Source: Acanthopleura granulata
Taxonomy: Eukaryota > Mollusca > Polyplacophora > Chitonida > Chitonidae
Assembly: GCA_016165875.1 (NCBI GenBank)
Contig: JABBOT010000001.1
Coordinates: 39,918,252 to 39,982,251, forward strand
Direction: 5' to 3'
DNA: 64,000 nt
This document shows, piece by piece, positions 23,700 through 38,600 of the stretch (positions within the stretch are counted from its first letter, which is position 1; each line of letters starts with the position of its first letter). The notes under the pieces are model-generated. The model did no database searches. It was not told where the DNA came from and saw nothing but the letters and a program-made list of their open reading frames with translations. The position numbers and the translations under genes were made by a program.

Positions 23700-26600
23700 C
23701 TGAAACAAACACCGACAGTAAGCGCATGATGGCTAATAAAATACATACGTTTGTATCATCAAAAGTGCTAATAGTAAACGCCATAAATTAGAATAAAATT
23801 AGCATTTGCCCTGTACATCAAACTACAGCATGTAACATGCACATCCTGTGACGTAATTCTTACAATTCTCCATTAACCTTTGACACTGCTTAAAATCAAT
23901 CTTGCAAGTGCCAGGAATGCATGCATTTATATAGTTTCTAACTTGTTAGGATACAATCTAAAGTATCTAATTATCAAAATACTCAAAAAAATATATTTAA
24001 TTCTGTTCAGTGAGTCTGGGTCTTTGCGGAGCTAAATCTCACAGAAGTCTACAGCCCACTGTTAGGTACAGGCAAGCTGATAACAGATAGATTTGAACTT
24101 GTGACCACACTTGAACTTGAGGATTGAACAAAAACCAGAAGTGATGAGCATGGAAACTGATGTTTGAACACATCAACAGAAAATCAGTTCAAAATCTAAA
24201 CAGTAAGATGCGCATTGAAAACGTTTTCGATCCTATGATCTCCTTCGTACACCATGAACATCAAATGACACTACTTACCATTTTTTCCACAATAACTTCG
24301 ATTGAAGCCATAGTTATTGATGCCTTGAATTGTGTCAGAGCTTGTGCCATGCCAAAGGATTTTCTCCACATTTTGAGAAGAATTTGCTCTCTCAATTCTT
24401 CCTTTCTTGGCTACATACTGTTCATACAGACTTTTGTTTTGGATACGTTCAATCTAAAGAGAAAAACACATAAAAAAAATTAATACATGTAATAAAGAAA
24501 AAAATAAATTCATGGTTGCCATGTAAAACAATATAATCAAATGATATCACTCTATAATGACCTTGTTTGTTCATAAAATAAGAGATGATGCACTTTGTAT
24601 TTATGTTTATTTTACTGGGATATTTAACATACTAACACAAGATATATTCATTTCATTTATTCTTAATGCCAAACTCTAAAATTTTTCTGGGCAGAAGAAT
24701 CCAGAGTGCCCAAAGTAAACCACCAGTAAGGAGCAGATGGAGACAATGGCACAGCCTATGCAACGTGTGCAAAAGTAACAACTCAAAGTAAATGTGCCCA
24801 CCCATATGTGTGCATACAAAACCAAGTGTATGTGAAGTAAAATTGCTGTTCCAAACAAATTAGCAAAACATATTGTAAAAGGTAGCCAAATACTGTATGG
24901 AATCCGTGGATATGTCGCATTATGCTATCAGTGTAACAATCAATGAATGTTAATATCTCCGTCAACTGAAATATGACTGTCCCGCATGTTGCTCTCACGC
25001 CAGTGTCCCTGGTAGATTAAGAGAGGGTAAATGGAATGACTGGCTAATTTTTCGCCAGGTGACACACTTCATGCTGCTGTAGGGCCATCGGTCTCAAGGA
25101 AATTTTATGTTAACCACACATCTGAAACAGTGGAAGTAGGGGACTACCTTTATGACGTTAGCCACTTGTCCCTGGAGGCTTTTGACAACCTGCTGATATT
25201 CTGGTTGAGTACTCTGTAACGGCACTACGACCAGGTCTTGATCTGTCATAGGGGCCCACTGTGGAGGCAGTTCAAATCCAGAATCTAGAGGAAACAGGAA
25301 TCACAGAATAATGTACACAGATATTTTTAAGCTGAGGTTGCTGTTGCAAGTGGTGGATAATTGACGTCAATTCATTGAAGAATGCCCTTTTCACATTGAA
25401 CACTGGAAGGGGCTCAAGGACAAACCAAGTCACAAACCTTTGTCTCTATGGCTCGCCATGAACACAGGTGTGTATAATGTTAAGTGATACAGCTTTTAGG
25501 TAAGGCCTACAGGTAAGACCATTGATGGATGTACATATTATGTAATGATGATGGAGGGTGACAACGCTCAAAGTACAGACCAAGTACACTGGCAATGTAA
25601 CCGGTACAAGTAATGTTTGTGAGGAAAGCTCAGGATCTACGGGAACTTGAGAGTTTGCCTCAGTCACTGACAGTCATATATGACTTTCAAAGAAAAGACA
25701 ACACTAGACCAAATATATCGATAAAAGAATTCTATTCGTAGTTCAAAAAACGTCACTTTTTATATTTGTGATGTATGATAACCGAAGTATCACAGTTAAA
25801 AGTAAGGAAAAATGCTCACATGGTGAAAATCAAACGGCCCATCATGCTCTCAATTTTAACAGATCAAGGGCGAGACCAAATGTATATATGTATCGATAAA
25901 GAATCCTATTCATACTTCAAAAATCTTCACTTTGTGAGGGTATGTATAATAACCAAGACATCGCAGTTTAAAGTAAAGAAAAACTCCTTCCACGTGGTGA
26001 AAATTGAACAGACACGCTCTCAATTTTAATCAATCAAGGGCGACATATTTCTACATCCTGATAAGACATCTGTTTCTGCTGTGACGTGACCAGTACCTAG
26101 TTCACCACTTTGCCATCCAGAAGTAGTGTTAAATCAGCTTTTTTCCTTGTGATTTTACTTTTCAATTCTGATATACTTTAAAACCATTTTCAATGAGAAA
26201 GTGGCAGTAGAATTCATCTGGGGTTACTGTTCAAGGTCTCAATGAGGTGAACACAGTGTGTGGCCTTTGATTGTAATAATAAAGGGGTCCCTCCTTCTTG
26301 CACAAATGAGTTTCTCATCCCCAATGCTGAAGAGTGTAGGGTATGGATGACGTGACATCGTGTTTACGGTTTCTCGAAAATGGCGTATCTTATGGCCTCG
26401 TAAGAATTCCAGATTAAAAGAAGATTTATAGAGTTACCAAACATGTCATAAAAAAAAAATACCTATGCCCGTTTAGGTCTGTGTGGACCCTTCATCTGAA
26501 ATAACTTTGGTCATATTTTTTATTGTCTTTTCTTTTCAGACTGAACAGCATGCATGTATGCTCTAGTGTGCAAGGTGTTATTGTTTCGCATACGTAAGTT

Positions 26601-29600
26601 CTGATGCAAGTCGAGATATGTTGGATCTTAAGTTTTGGTATTCCAGCTCAATACTTAACACTGAATGACAATAATTTGAGGCTAGAACTTTTACCTACAT
26701 AATGGTGAAAAACTTGCACAAACACAGGGCACAAAGGACACAACATTCCCTTTCTGTAATTGTGGTTTATATGCCTATCAAAAACATGAGCTCAATACAT
26801 TTGTAATACTCAAGCCACAGCCAAAGCCGCAAGAACTGGATTTGAATGGAGTTCATCGGTTAAGGGTTTAATAGTCACAATAAACCAACGCTTTAACCAT
26901 CTGACCCGGTGAGAACCCACCATGTTCAGAGGATCGCTTCAACAGCGAAACATATGAGCATCCCATGAAGTGAAGTAGTCTTTGCAGTAACCAACCAGTC
27001 GTTGCAGTGTCCTTATATTTACTGGGCATGTTAATTAGTTCCTTTTTGCCAGCAGGCCAGTCGCAATGCCAACATGTATTTAGTACATCTACATGTGATG
27101 CTGCCTCACTGGAAAGGTATATATATTAACACGGAATTTAGTTTTATGAAACATATACGCACATAATTTAGCCACTTTGCTTTTCCTTATCCTTTCTAAG
27201 GCTGAACATTACTGACAAATGACCCAGGGCTCCTTTTTAAGAGTGGGGAGGGGGGACTTTTGCTTGAAGTAGAATAGGACTTGGTAAAAATTACAGGACA
27301 TTATTATGATGCAAACTCATTACAAAGGATAGGATATTCCTGTTACTTAACTAGGAACGAATCATGAAATTCTGATGAGCTCAAATGTAAGTGGCATCTT
27401 ACTCTGAGCATTCACTTCCTTTCTGATCATTTTCAACCTGTCTGCTGGATCATCCTCTGGGTACTCCTCCATTGTCTCAAAATCATAACAGTATCTGACG
27501 CCACTGTCATCTTTGAGCACTTTTGATTTCTCCTTCTGAAGAAAAGCTTTTTCCAGCATCATATTCAAATAGTTATCATACTTCACAAGTGGCACTGCGA
27601 CAGAGGTGTCTCCTGGTTGGCACTCCATGTAGTACCATTGTACAATGCCTGCCACTACTTCACTTGTTGGGGCTTCATGAGCCATTTTGTCTATGTCTCT
27701 GAAAATAGTTGTGATTTTCTCCAATGTAGCCATGACATCAGTGGGCATGCCTTGAATCCTAATTCGACCCACTCTCTTTTCTATCTTTATTTTCACATCG
27801 TGACTGTCCTCACATGTGAGAATCTCTGTTATCTGTAAAATCAAAAGGTTTCAATTAAAATTTCAATTTTACACCATAAAGTTGACTTTGGGAGCTTTAA
27901 ACAGAAGCAATACTACATGTTACATGCTGTAAAGAAGACACCACATTCATTTAGTTCCACCAGAACTTCAAATAAAATGGCTTATAAAGCATGAATTTAT
28001 TTATGTTGTTTACAGACAGCATAAATGCTGTTACAAACACAATTTTCGAGTTCATGAACATGAAGCCGTGGTAACCAAACCCTATCTCTGAGCAGAATGA
28101 CTGGATCCATTATGACCTAGCACACAGTTCCGAAAATCTTTCTGAAAGGTGACATACATCACATTGGTGGACGGCAAAATGTTTCCAGCAAATTTCATGC
28201 AAGACCACACAAGTCAGCACTGCGAATGGCTTATTGCCACCAAGGCCCAGAAAACAATGGAAACAAGGAAAGCTTGCAAACTTCATGTCCAAGACTGGAA
28301 ATGAACCCACATCCTATGTGACCAGACAACATTTAGAATAATACAGACAACATTTAGAATAATACACATGCATATACATGTACCTGGTATACTGTAATCA
28401 AATGCACAATATGACCTTGAATATGAACTAGATCTATTAACTGATATGTCTTATACAGAGAACACTAACATGATGATCTGACAGGTTCTTGATAGCCTCT
28501 GTCCATGGATCCTGAATCACTTTGTCAGACATCTCATTCTTCAGGAAACTCTCAATTTTACTGATGGCTCCTTCAATAGCATCCATGCTATCAGATATCA
28601 CCACCAGGGCAATTTCTTTAGTAGTCTTCCTTTTTCTTTCAGAGCCTGCCTCCCATGCTGTTGCTGTGCCATCTTCTCCACCAGCAAATATTCCTGTGAC
28701 TATAATTATCAAACACTTAAGTGACACAGTAGTGAACTAAATATAAATGTTAGCTAGGAAAATTGTTTCCCATGAGTATGTTATAATAATGAACAAAAAT
28801 GAGAGAAATCAGTCATGGCAAACAAATGGTACTGGTGAAAGTTTTGGACACTCAGAATAAACTGAGAAGTCACACCGGTATGGTTTCAATACTTAACAAA
28901 GGACCCCTTCTAACTAGACAGCAAATCTTCCCCTGTTGCACAGGCCGATTGCCAACCTCCTCACAGTGATAGATCTAATGCAAGATGATACAACGGTTTC
29001 CCTGGTATGCAGTTGAAGATGTTATCTAACAGGTCTTGCCTTACAATAGGCCAACAATAAAAAATATTCGTTATTAACCATGAGTGTTCACTGTGAGTAT
29101 TTCACACGATAATTTGTCCGCAAAATTCTCATTCAGTCATATATATAAGAAGTTTGATTTAAAACAAGTTTTGTCTGATGAAAGATTGGAACTTTATGCG
29201 AGATTTATTAAGGTGAACTGATAGGTGCCGTTCTCCACAATGTAACTATTCAATATGTTGACAAATGTGGCACACTGAAACAGACTGATAACGTGGACAT
29301 GACTTACATATTTTTGGCTGCATTGAGCTTTCATTGGAACATATATACCACATATTATCCATGCATATTTATCATAGTAGCAAACATATCTTATAAGGAA
29401 CTTTGCAAAATGTAAACAAATAAGGTTTGTCTCTTGATTGGTTTAATCCCCATTTTATTCCTAACTCTTGTTACTAAAAAAAACTAAGCAATGATAGGAA
29501 TCAAACTTCTGAAGTTAATGACATTTGGATTGTTAGCCACGCGAGTTACCTCTGTGGTATACTGAGAGAACAGCAATCTACAAGACATATACTGTTATGG

Positions 29601-32600
29601 TGAGTATGCAGTTTGAATGGTTCCAGAAAACATTTCATTCTTTCCATTTACAAAATATGATTGTGTGAACCAACATGACACTTCGCAATATATTAGCAGT
29701 CTTCATCTTGATATGAAATACTCAAAAATGACTTTTGGCCATACTTTTATTATGAAGGGAATTCCCTCAGCAAAACTCCCTAACACAGCAAAATCAGCTG
29801 TTGACCTTACTTTTGGCTTCTGATTAAAGTATGAATCACACTACACCAATTTTTCAAGGATATGATGCATAGTAATTGTACTTCGTATTCAAGCAGATTT
29901 TCTCTCTTTTTCTGCATGGAAAAAAATACATCTCACTCCTGGAACACTAGGGGACAATTTTCCATCTAGTTGCAAGGGGTCCTTTTTCTTCTGTCACCTT
30001 CAGAGAAATATTAAAACTTGAACTACGTGAATTAAGTGTTTAATCCAAATACACAAATGCTTTAACATTATGCCATGTTAACGGATGCTTCCAGGTGCAG
30101 TTAGAGAATATATATATAGCCACCACTCCTGCTGCACCATGGTAATAATAAGTCATGAGGGACATATAAGGAATATTAAACAAAAGACTGGTTGCACTTA
30201 ATATTCAGCAGTATAATCTAAAATGTTAGTGCAACAAAGTTTAATGAATATGCAGATTTATCCTCTACCACTGACTTAACTCTTAATTCCTTGTCCATAT
30301 TCAAGTTCACATAAATTTACTGATTTATCCATATATTTATTTGATTAGTCTTTAATGTAGTGGCAAAATATTTTTCATTTCTTTGACCGTATTTTGCAGA
30401 AAAATCTTCACCAGAGAAACTTCTTGACTTAGGCTGCCAAGATTTAACCATTCGAGCCAGTTATGCCTCCAGTTCAGACAAAGAACTGATTTACTTATTT
30501 ATTTGATATTTGCAATATTTCACTTTTACGACATCGGCCAGCATTATGATGGAAGGAAACTGAGCAGAGCCATGGGGAAACCCACGACCATCCACAGGTT
30601 GCTGGCAGAAAACAAAAAATTGAACGGAGTAAGCTGTAGCTTTAAATATGGTAAGCAATGTCAATCTTCCTACTTGACACAGAACACATGGGCTAACATG
30701 GCACTGAAATTATGTCATCTCCTAAATTTACTTATTTCAGTGGTGACTTACATGCCATACCCAGGAATATTTCACTTATTTTTCCGTGCACGTTTGTTAC
30801 AAACGAGACATTAAAAACATTGGAAAATTATAACTCCGCAGCAACGATGTGAGTCAAATCATAAATAAAGGTTTTATTTTCATACTACTACTGACAAGGG
30901 TTATACCTGTTCTCATTGTAAGAGCTATATGTATGCCTGCACTTACCAGTATTAGAGAAACATTTCCTCAAGCCTGTTTTCACACTGTTCACCATGGACT
31001 CTTCAAACACCACCAGTCGGACATCGGTGATAGACAACCTGTCCTGCAACTTGGTCTGAAATTCAATGATTGCTTCAAACATGTCCTCTGCCATTTTCTC
31101 TGGGTCTTTCTTGCCAACACCTAAAAATTGGAGAAATTTAATGAATCCACTTATATGAAACTCCAGCATATTATCTATATCTTATCAATGGGAAGATATG
31201 TATCAAGTTTCAATATTAGCAATGCCACGAAAAGCTAACAAATCTCTCTCCAAAACTCTCAATATCTGTGCATTTTAATTACTTATTAAATCCTATTAAA
31301 TCTTTCTATAATATTAAAAATGACACTAAAACGTTATTTCTAATTTTTAACTGTTACCATATCAGCAAAATTTTAATGAACAACAAAAAAAAGGACTTCT
31401 CACTGTGGAATACTTTCTATTCCCGGCTGGTTCATTAGAAGAGAATTAATAAACTGAGAACCAATTCAGTGTTAAACCATAATAGTGCCATGGGTCATCA
31501 TTTGCATTGATTATTACAAGGTTTTCACATCCTCTAGAACTCTTCTGTATTAATCTGAATGCTAACTACTGACACCACATGGCTGTACCATATGGCTGGT
31601 TGTCATATACAGATCCCAGCACTAACTTTACACCTTCAGTCTATAATTCAGCCTTGGTGTCAGAATGATAGTAGCTACAAGAGTGCTAAAAGAGTACCTG
31701 TGGAGAGCCAACAGCAAACAAATTTATCACAATTCAGAGAAAATTCTAGGCCTCTGATTGGTTTATCTGCCTTTAATAGGCTTTGGTATTCGCAAAACGG
31801 GCAAGCGATACAGTGTTGTGCCTTTGATATTTTTTCTGTGTCCCTATGGATTCAAGGATTCTTGTGCTGGCCAATAGCAAAGCTTATCAACGATGTACAA
31901 ATCAGTAACTTTTCTTGCCTTTATTTTCCAAAGAGTTCCAATGATTCAGCAGTTAACAACAACATGTAGAAAAGTTTCTCACAGAATCTTTTAGAGACCT
32001 TTAAACTGCAAGCCTTTGCAAACTGAAGCGAAAATGACATCCAAGCATTTGACTTCAGGCAAGTATTTTTATGTCTGTGTAATCAGTGCCCCATTCTGAG
32101 CTGTGCTCTTCTCATCTTGTGAGCTGTGATGTCAGGCTCGGCCCTTTGGTCAGTGGCAAAATGTTTGTGAAAATGTGGTGTGTTTTGGCTGAAGTACTGC
32201 CATTAATTCAACAAAGGTCGTCCAGAAAGATCTTCATTTTGATAAATTCGTTATACCAGTGAGTGGCATGGTTAGTGGCCTTTATTTTCTTCTCAAAGAT
32301 TAATATTCGAGCACGTGAAAATATTAATTTTCTCGACGAAATATCGGGTCATATACCCGTATACACTGGGATAACTTGTACTACATTAACCTTGTTGGAA
32401 GCGTGTACAGCAATCATGATATCATTTGAGCAGACCAAAGCACTTATACACGTAGTCTCTTGTAGCCAAATCATACATTACTGATACATGTCGTACTTTT
32501 CAAAGTATAACTGTTCATACATATAATTACACCATTTATTTATTAATTTATTAATTTGTTTGATAGGTGTTTTATGCCATACTGAAGAATATTTCACGTA

Positions 32601-35600
32601 TACGTCGGGGGCCAGCATCAGGGTGGGAGGAAACCAGGCTGAGCCCTGGTGAAAGCTACAACCATTCGCAGACTACTGGCAGACCTTCCCACGTACGGCT
32701 GGAGACAGGAAGCTAGCATGAGCTGAACTTGAACTCACAGTTCATATTGCTGTGCTGGTGAGCTAACACCATCATCCACAGATAATTACTGTATGATTAT
32801 TCATCATGTAATTGGCCATATATGTAAGCCTATATGACCTTACCTGTTCCTACAGCTGGGAAAGAGACTGATGACAATTCCATTCTATTTGCAGCCTCCA
32901 GACACTTCCTAATCTTTAATTTCCAGGAGTGATGGCTCTGTGCATCAACATGGATGACGTTCTTGCACCTCAAACTTCCAGCTCTAGTCACTACATAACC
33001 TTCCTTTCGCATTTTGCTCACTGCAGCATGGATATTCAATAGAAATGCATAGCAAGGGAACTTCATTATGAACGTATAAAAATCCCCTCCCCAAATGTAT
33101 TCAAACTTTTTCTCTTCAACCAGGCATTGTATATGTTTACCATCAATTACAACAAAAACATCCACCTGGCCTTATTCCATGTCTTCCATTCTCCTAGCCC
33201 TAACTGTGTAGTTCTTTGGGGCTTAGAGCTATTCTGTATTGCACCTGATTAGCATGCCCTCTTAGAATACAGTGTGAGGCCCCTATACAATCGTACATGT
33301 GCCTATAATAACCATTATTGTACATGCAAATAAACAATTACTTGTTCCATTGTTAGCTAGCCAACATCATGGCGGATAATGTGGGGACATTATGTTGTAA
33401 TAACCTGTTGGACAGGAGGACGACACACAATGGGAATTGTGGGATCCCACACTTCTTCCTGATCCCTGTGCCGGTCACCAGGTTTTGTCCCAACCTGTAA
33501 ACTTTCCCTTTTACTATTCTTCAGGTTCGTATGTAATGATCAAGATTTTTCTTGCCATATGATAGCTTTGAAACCAACCGTTATTGTTTACTAGTATAGG
33601 TATATTGACTGAGCACAATATTTCATTGCTTTGTACATCAATTAACAACAAAAATCCAGGTTGAATACATTTGTCAGCTGGAAAGGACAAATTCTAGTGC
33701 AAAAACATCTACTGAACATGTGTTACATCCTCATTTATAACATTATTACACAAAGACTACATATACCAACTGGTGGTCCCAAATACCCACCATACAGATG
33801 TTACTTTCAAGTGTATTTTTCTCACTAAAGAAAAACTGAAAAAAGAAAAAAAATAGTGATGGCCAAATACACAACTTTTCGCACTCACCTGAACTTTATG
33901 TCATTTTTATGTTTTCTCCGCCATTAATACAATATCCCTCTATGATATTAACACATCTTATATCTGTATAATCAGCCTCCACCCCCTACCAACCTGAACA
34001 CCACAACAGTTAAGCCATCGGAAACTAAGATAGCTCTATCACAGCTTGCTCTTCAATTACCCATTCGGTAATCCTTCCAATACATTATCTCTTACGAAAT
34101 AAGACCCCATGACCTACTCTCCACTATTATGAATTAACCATAAACCACAAATTAAAGACTGACCCTGGTTTAGGTTTAGTCCTTCATTTGTGCTGTTGAC
34201 AATGGCATCAGTGGTAGCCTTGGTTATGTCCCCTTGTGACACGCAGAAGCGGATGTTCTGAAGTGGGAAGATCTCCTCCTCCCCTACAGGTGCCCGACCT
34301 GGTGAATTACCTGAAAGTAGGCCAGTAATGTGTCATGTTAACCAAACCAGCTGATGGCATTTCTGTCATTTAATAAAGCATTACCTCATTTTACTGTGGG
34401 GGAACTACAAAAGTTTCTGTCAGACATGTCAGAAACTGAGAGTTATTATTCAGAGTGTCTACATGGTGATGAGAGTGTTTCTATTATTTTGGACACGTAT
34501 GCAATCTGTACCTTATGCTGGGCCAGAAATAAACTGCACAAATCTGGAAAGCCTGATCATTCGGTCAAAAGGCCTTTACTTGTCTATGATCTGTCACGAC
34601 GTCACAGAACTATTACAATTACTACAATGACTGGCGCTCTGAAAACAAAGAGACAAGTGACGCACGTTTTCAGAACAATGTCACACTGGACAACTGTAAA
34701 GATGTAAAGATGATTTAAAATGCAATTATTTCTAAAATATTAATACTGACAGAATTATTTTCATAAGGCAAACTTTCAGAATCTCATACAACAGGACAGA
34801 AAACAATTTTTGCAAAAATTGGAAGTGTTGCCTTTCACTTTCAAGAAATTTTATATGTACACAATTATGGAGAATGGTGTATCCAGATTTCACTAATATA
34901 TATGCTATATAAATCAATGCCATTTGTCGGTTGAAAACCTTGCTAAAGGGTAACCCAAAGTCTCTTAAACCTATATGTATATTACATTTTTACGGCATAC
35001 TCAAAAATATGTCACTTATGCAACTGCAGCATTTCTACCACAGGAACCCGGAGAGTTCCTGGGTAAGAAACAATTTATTCTCAGAGTACAATTCTTTCAC
35101 CTCAAAACATAAAAGAAATATTGTGCTGTATACTGTGATGAGAAGGGCAGCATGTTTGGAAGCAAATTGTTTCCAATTCAGATTGGTATCAACTCCATAT
35201 CTCTAATCTTACAATATTTCCGTTCTGTGCAATTATTTGAAATGGTGACACAGACACAAAATTACCTGAATACAAATACTGCAAGACTTGAGAAGTGCTG
35301 AAAAGAAGGGCTATGGTAGCTATTTTAATTAGCTCCTAAATCCAAGCAACTCCACGTATACATCTGATCAGCAGAAAACTGAAAGTGACCATGATTCGCA
35401 TCCTGGCACTGAATTGTCACTTTAAGTTTGCTGTGCATAACTGTAATGCCCTACATTAAGGCTATGGCAATTACAGTACAGGGTCAGAAGACGTGTTTAC
35501 CTTCCATGGAGAGACTGTTAAACTTGCGATTCCTCCTCCTCTGGGACACTGCGGCCTCATGTGGCAATCCGTTCAACTTTCTACTCTGATTTTCAAATGC

Positions 35601-38600
35601 CTTCATTTCAATTTGAAAGAAATAAAATTGATCCAGTAAAAGATGTTAACTTAAGTGACACATTACATCATGTTTCCTTTTTTCTCTAATAGGGCATATT
35701 CCATGGTCTATTAAGAATTATACATTAAAAGTTAATTTAAAGAGATACCAAGCATGTCAGAAAAATATAACTGGCTGGATTGCTCTGCTTCCACCCCTTG
35801 TTCGAAAAAACTAAGGTTTTACATGTAGCGTTTCTACCCCTTTGTCTGAAAGTACTCAGGTTATAACATGTGTTGCCTTTTCATGGTAATTGTAACTAAC
35901 CCCAAATAACTCTTAAATAAAATAGCAGCCATGACACATTTACCACAATTATCTTAAATATGTTTTCCACAATGCTTGCCTGTGATGGGTGTGAAAGAAC
36001 ATGTATACAAATCCACAGTTCTGCATATGAAAAGTTCAAATTTACACCATATATTTGCCCTGCATCTTGGTGTTGATATGCAGATATTAAAGGGATGTTT
36101 GGAAAGTGGGAGGTGGCTCCACTGGTTGAAAGGAGCCATTGCCCTAGCAAAGAGGGTTGGGCAATTCTTAAAAATATGTTCACTGGGCATAACCGACAGA
36201 CCCTTCAGAAAAGGGTCCACTCAAAAGATTTTACGGGTACTTTGATAAAAGTTTTCTTTCCTTTCTCTCCATCTTAATTTCTTTGGAATCACTATCTTAT
36301 TCAAGAGCCTGAATAAAAAATAGAATTCCCTACCGACCGACACTATTTTTTCTCATAGGGTCGAGTTACGCCCAACAAACAGTTCTTTAAAGATGGTGGT
36401 GTCGCATACTGAAGTAGGGTGATATTTGGCCCCACTGAAAAGGAATTCAGCAGATTGGCAAGGGCAGGAGGGTCAGTACTTGAATAAACATCTTGCAAAC
36501 ATGTAAAAAAGGTGGAAGAATGACGTTTGACAGACTAAATCGTGCCACCTTTAAATGTTCAGCAGTCTGTCTTCACTTCCATTTTTTATATGTCACATTT
36601 GTATTCAAGTTTTGCTGAAAAAGGCCTGACAGAGCCTTACATGTATCTCTTAACAACTAGGTGTGCTAGCTAGACACTTTGATAGTAAATGGCAAAACAT
36701 AATAAATAAACACATCCAAGAACTGGGATGTATTTGAGATTTTGAGAATGCTGAATGCCTTATTAAACAAAGTTTGATGAAATCAATGTTATTATCAAAA
36801 CCTTAACAATGTAAACTCCAACAGCTATGACAATTAACAGCGGCAACTCTAAGGGCTCAAAGGTTACTCTTGAGAGCTGACTACATTTATTCTGCCACAT
36901 GCAGGACTCACTTTTTGCATGGCCAGTTCTCCCTTGACCAGACAGATTCTCATGCCTGATCGAGTCCTCACATCACCACTGGTGGAATCCCTGACAGGAC
37001 TTGGGAGCTGGGCTGAAACAGTCAACAACTGAACAATGTGAGATTGTATTATTAGCAATTAACAATCAAATCTGGCTTAGGTAGGAGACGTGGCAGTACT
37101 TATCAGTCGTTGTTTGACTGTCTGTCTGGAGATGCCGATCCACATATTTATCTGCCTTTGCCATTAATCTCTTTTCCTTTCCATTTTCAACTTTGGAAGT
37201 AAGTTGCATTAAAGCTATTTAAGCTAACTGCAGGTGAGTGCATCAAAGTGAAACAGTTAAACAATGCAAAGAACACACGTACATCATAGTAAAACAAGGT
37301 AAAAAATTGAACATAAAAAGGATCAAATGGGCTTATTGAGCTTGGTTTGGGTTTGACTTTCTGCTAGACATTTGCTTAAGGTACATAAACAGGTATGTTA
37401 TGTTGTGGAGAGACACTGAGCAAGTGCAATCATTTGCAACACAATTACCCCGGTTTGTAATTCTACAGCCTTTGGAAAACCTTTTCATCCAGCGAGCCAA
37501 TAATGCAACAACAACTCAGTCAGCTAAACAACTTCTAAAACTGTCCATGAATTTGTAGAATCTTATAATTGATTACAAAAGCAACGAGACGATGTTAAGC
37601 ATAACCGGATGGTTCAAGGATGATTTTCCTGCTTCATTCTGGAGTTATGCCAAAGATGCCTAACTGCACTCCCCCAGCACCAGCACACTGTCCCATAAGC
37701 CTTGGCAACTACTACATGTACTTGTATGTTAGTATAGTCCTGCCAGTCCTTGGAGTGTTTTACTGTCTTGTTGCTCTCCTGGCCAAGCATCTAACTGCTC
37801 AGCAAACTTTAATATGTGTTCAGATGACAGACGAATATCAATGACAAGCCCTTCATGACATTTAAACCCTAGATGTCCTTTAAGATGTGATGTACCAAAT
37901 ATTTATTTGGAAGCAGAAATGATATTCCAAACACATGCAGTGGGTGAAGGGGGCTTGTTGCTCACAGAATTTAGCTGCAGCCTTAAAATTTGAAGTCTAC
38001 TAAGCAGATTAAGGAGAACCTTTAAATTGGGACTACTACTGATAAATGTACATGTATAACATTAGTCCCAGCTATGAATAGTGAAATACTCATTGGAATG
38101 CTCGGGCTAAAACGTCAACAGGCCTTGGAATCATGCAACTCTTCCTTTATGCCTTTGTTAATACATGAATGACCAAACTCATCATTAAATCCAAGTTTTC
38201 TGCCCATCAAGCAAATACGTCACCAACCTGGCAGCCTATCGATTGGTTTACCATGTTAGATCTTTATCTCAGAAGTCTTATTACACTCAAAAATTCACTT
38301 GTTTAATGTGACCTCCAATATAAATATCCTTATAAGAAGTTGGCCTCAATGCCCAAACTTACATATATATCTGATAAGGTCAATTCACATTATTCTGGGT
38401 ACCCAGGAATAAATGCTAACAAGTTCACATTATTCTGGATGAAGAAGCCCCAAAGCTAGCCAGTGTCAATGTCTTTGATACACGTTCATGTATTGCTCTG
38501 TCAAACGCCAAAAATTTACTTCAGACTTATCTTACCCACAGACACAAGAGGAGTGTTTTTCCACTTGAGATTTCTTTTTGAAGGAACTGGCGGCTTATCT

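Noticed and set aside
28324..28365. Two direct 21-base repeats (GACAACATTTAGAATAATAC)
   Set aside because: A simple local duplication in an intron, with no further support for function.
33390..33500. 90-base exon-like segment in the macro 3 intron (minus strand, between TTTACAG and CAACAG/GTTATT)
   Set aside because: Its open frame is phase 0 while both neighbours need phase 1; in phase 1 it has a stop. It is not macro-like.
35896..36245. Overlapping open frames on both strands in the intron of exons 13-14
   Set aside because: Checked as a candidate for the missing macro domain 2; no macro motifs and no fitting splice borders.
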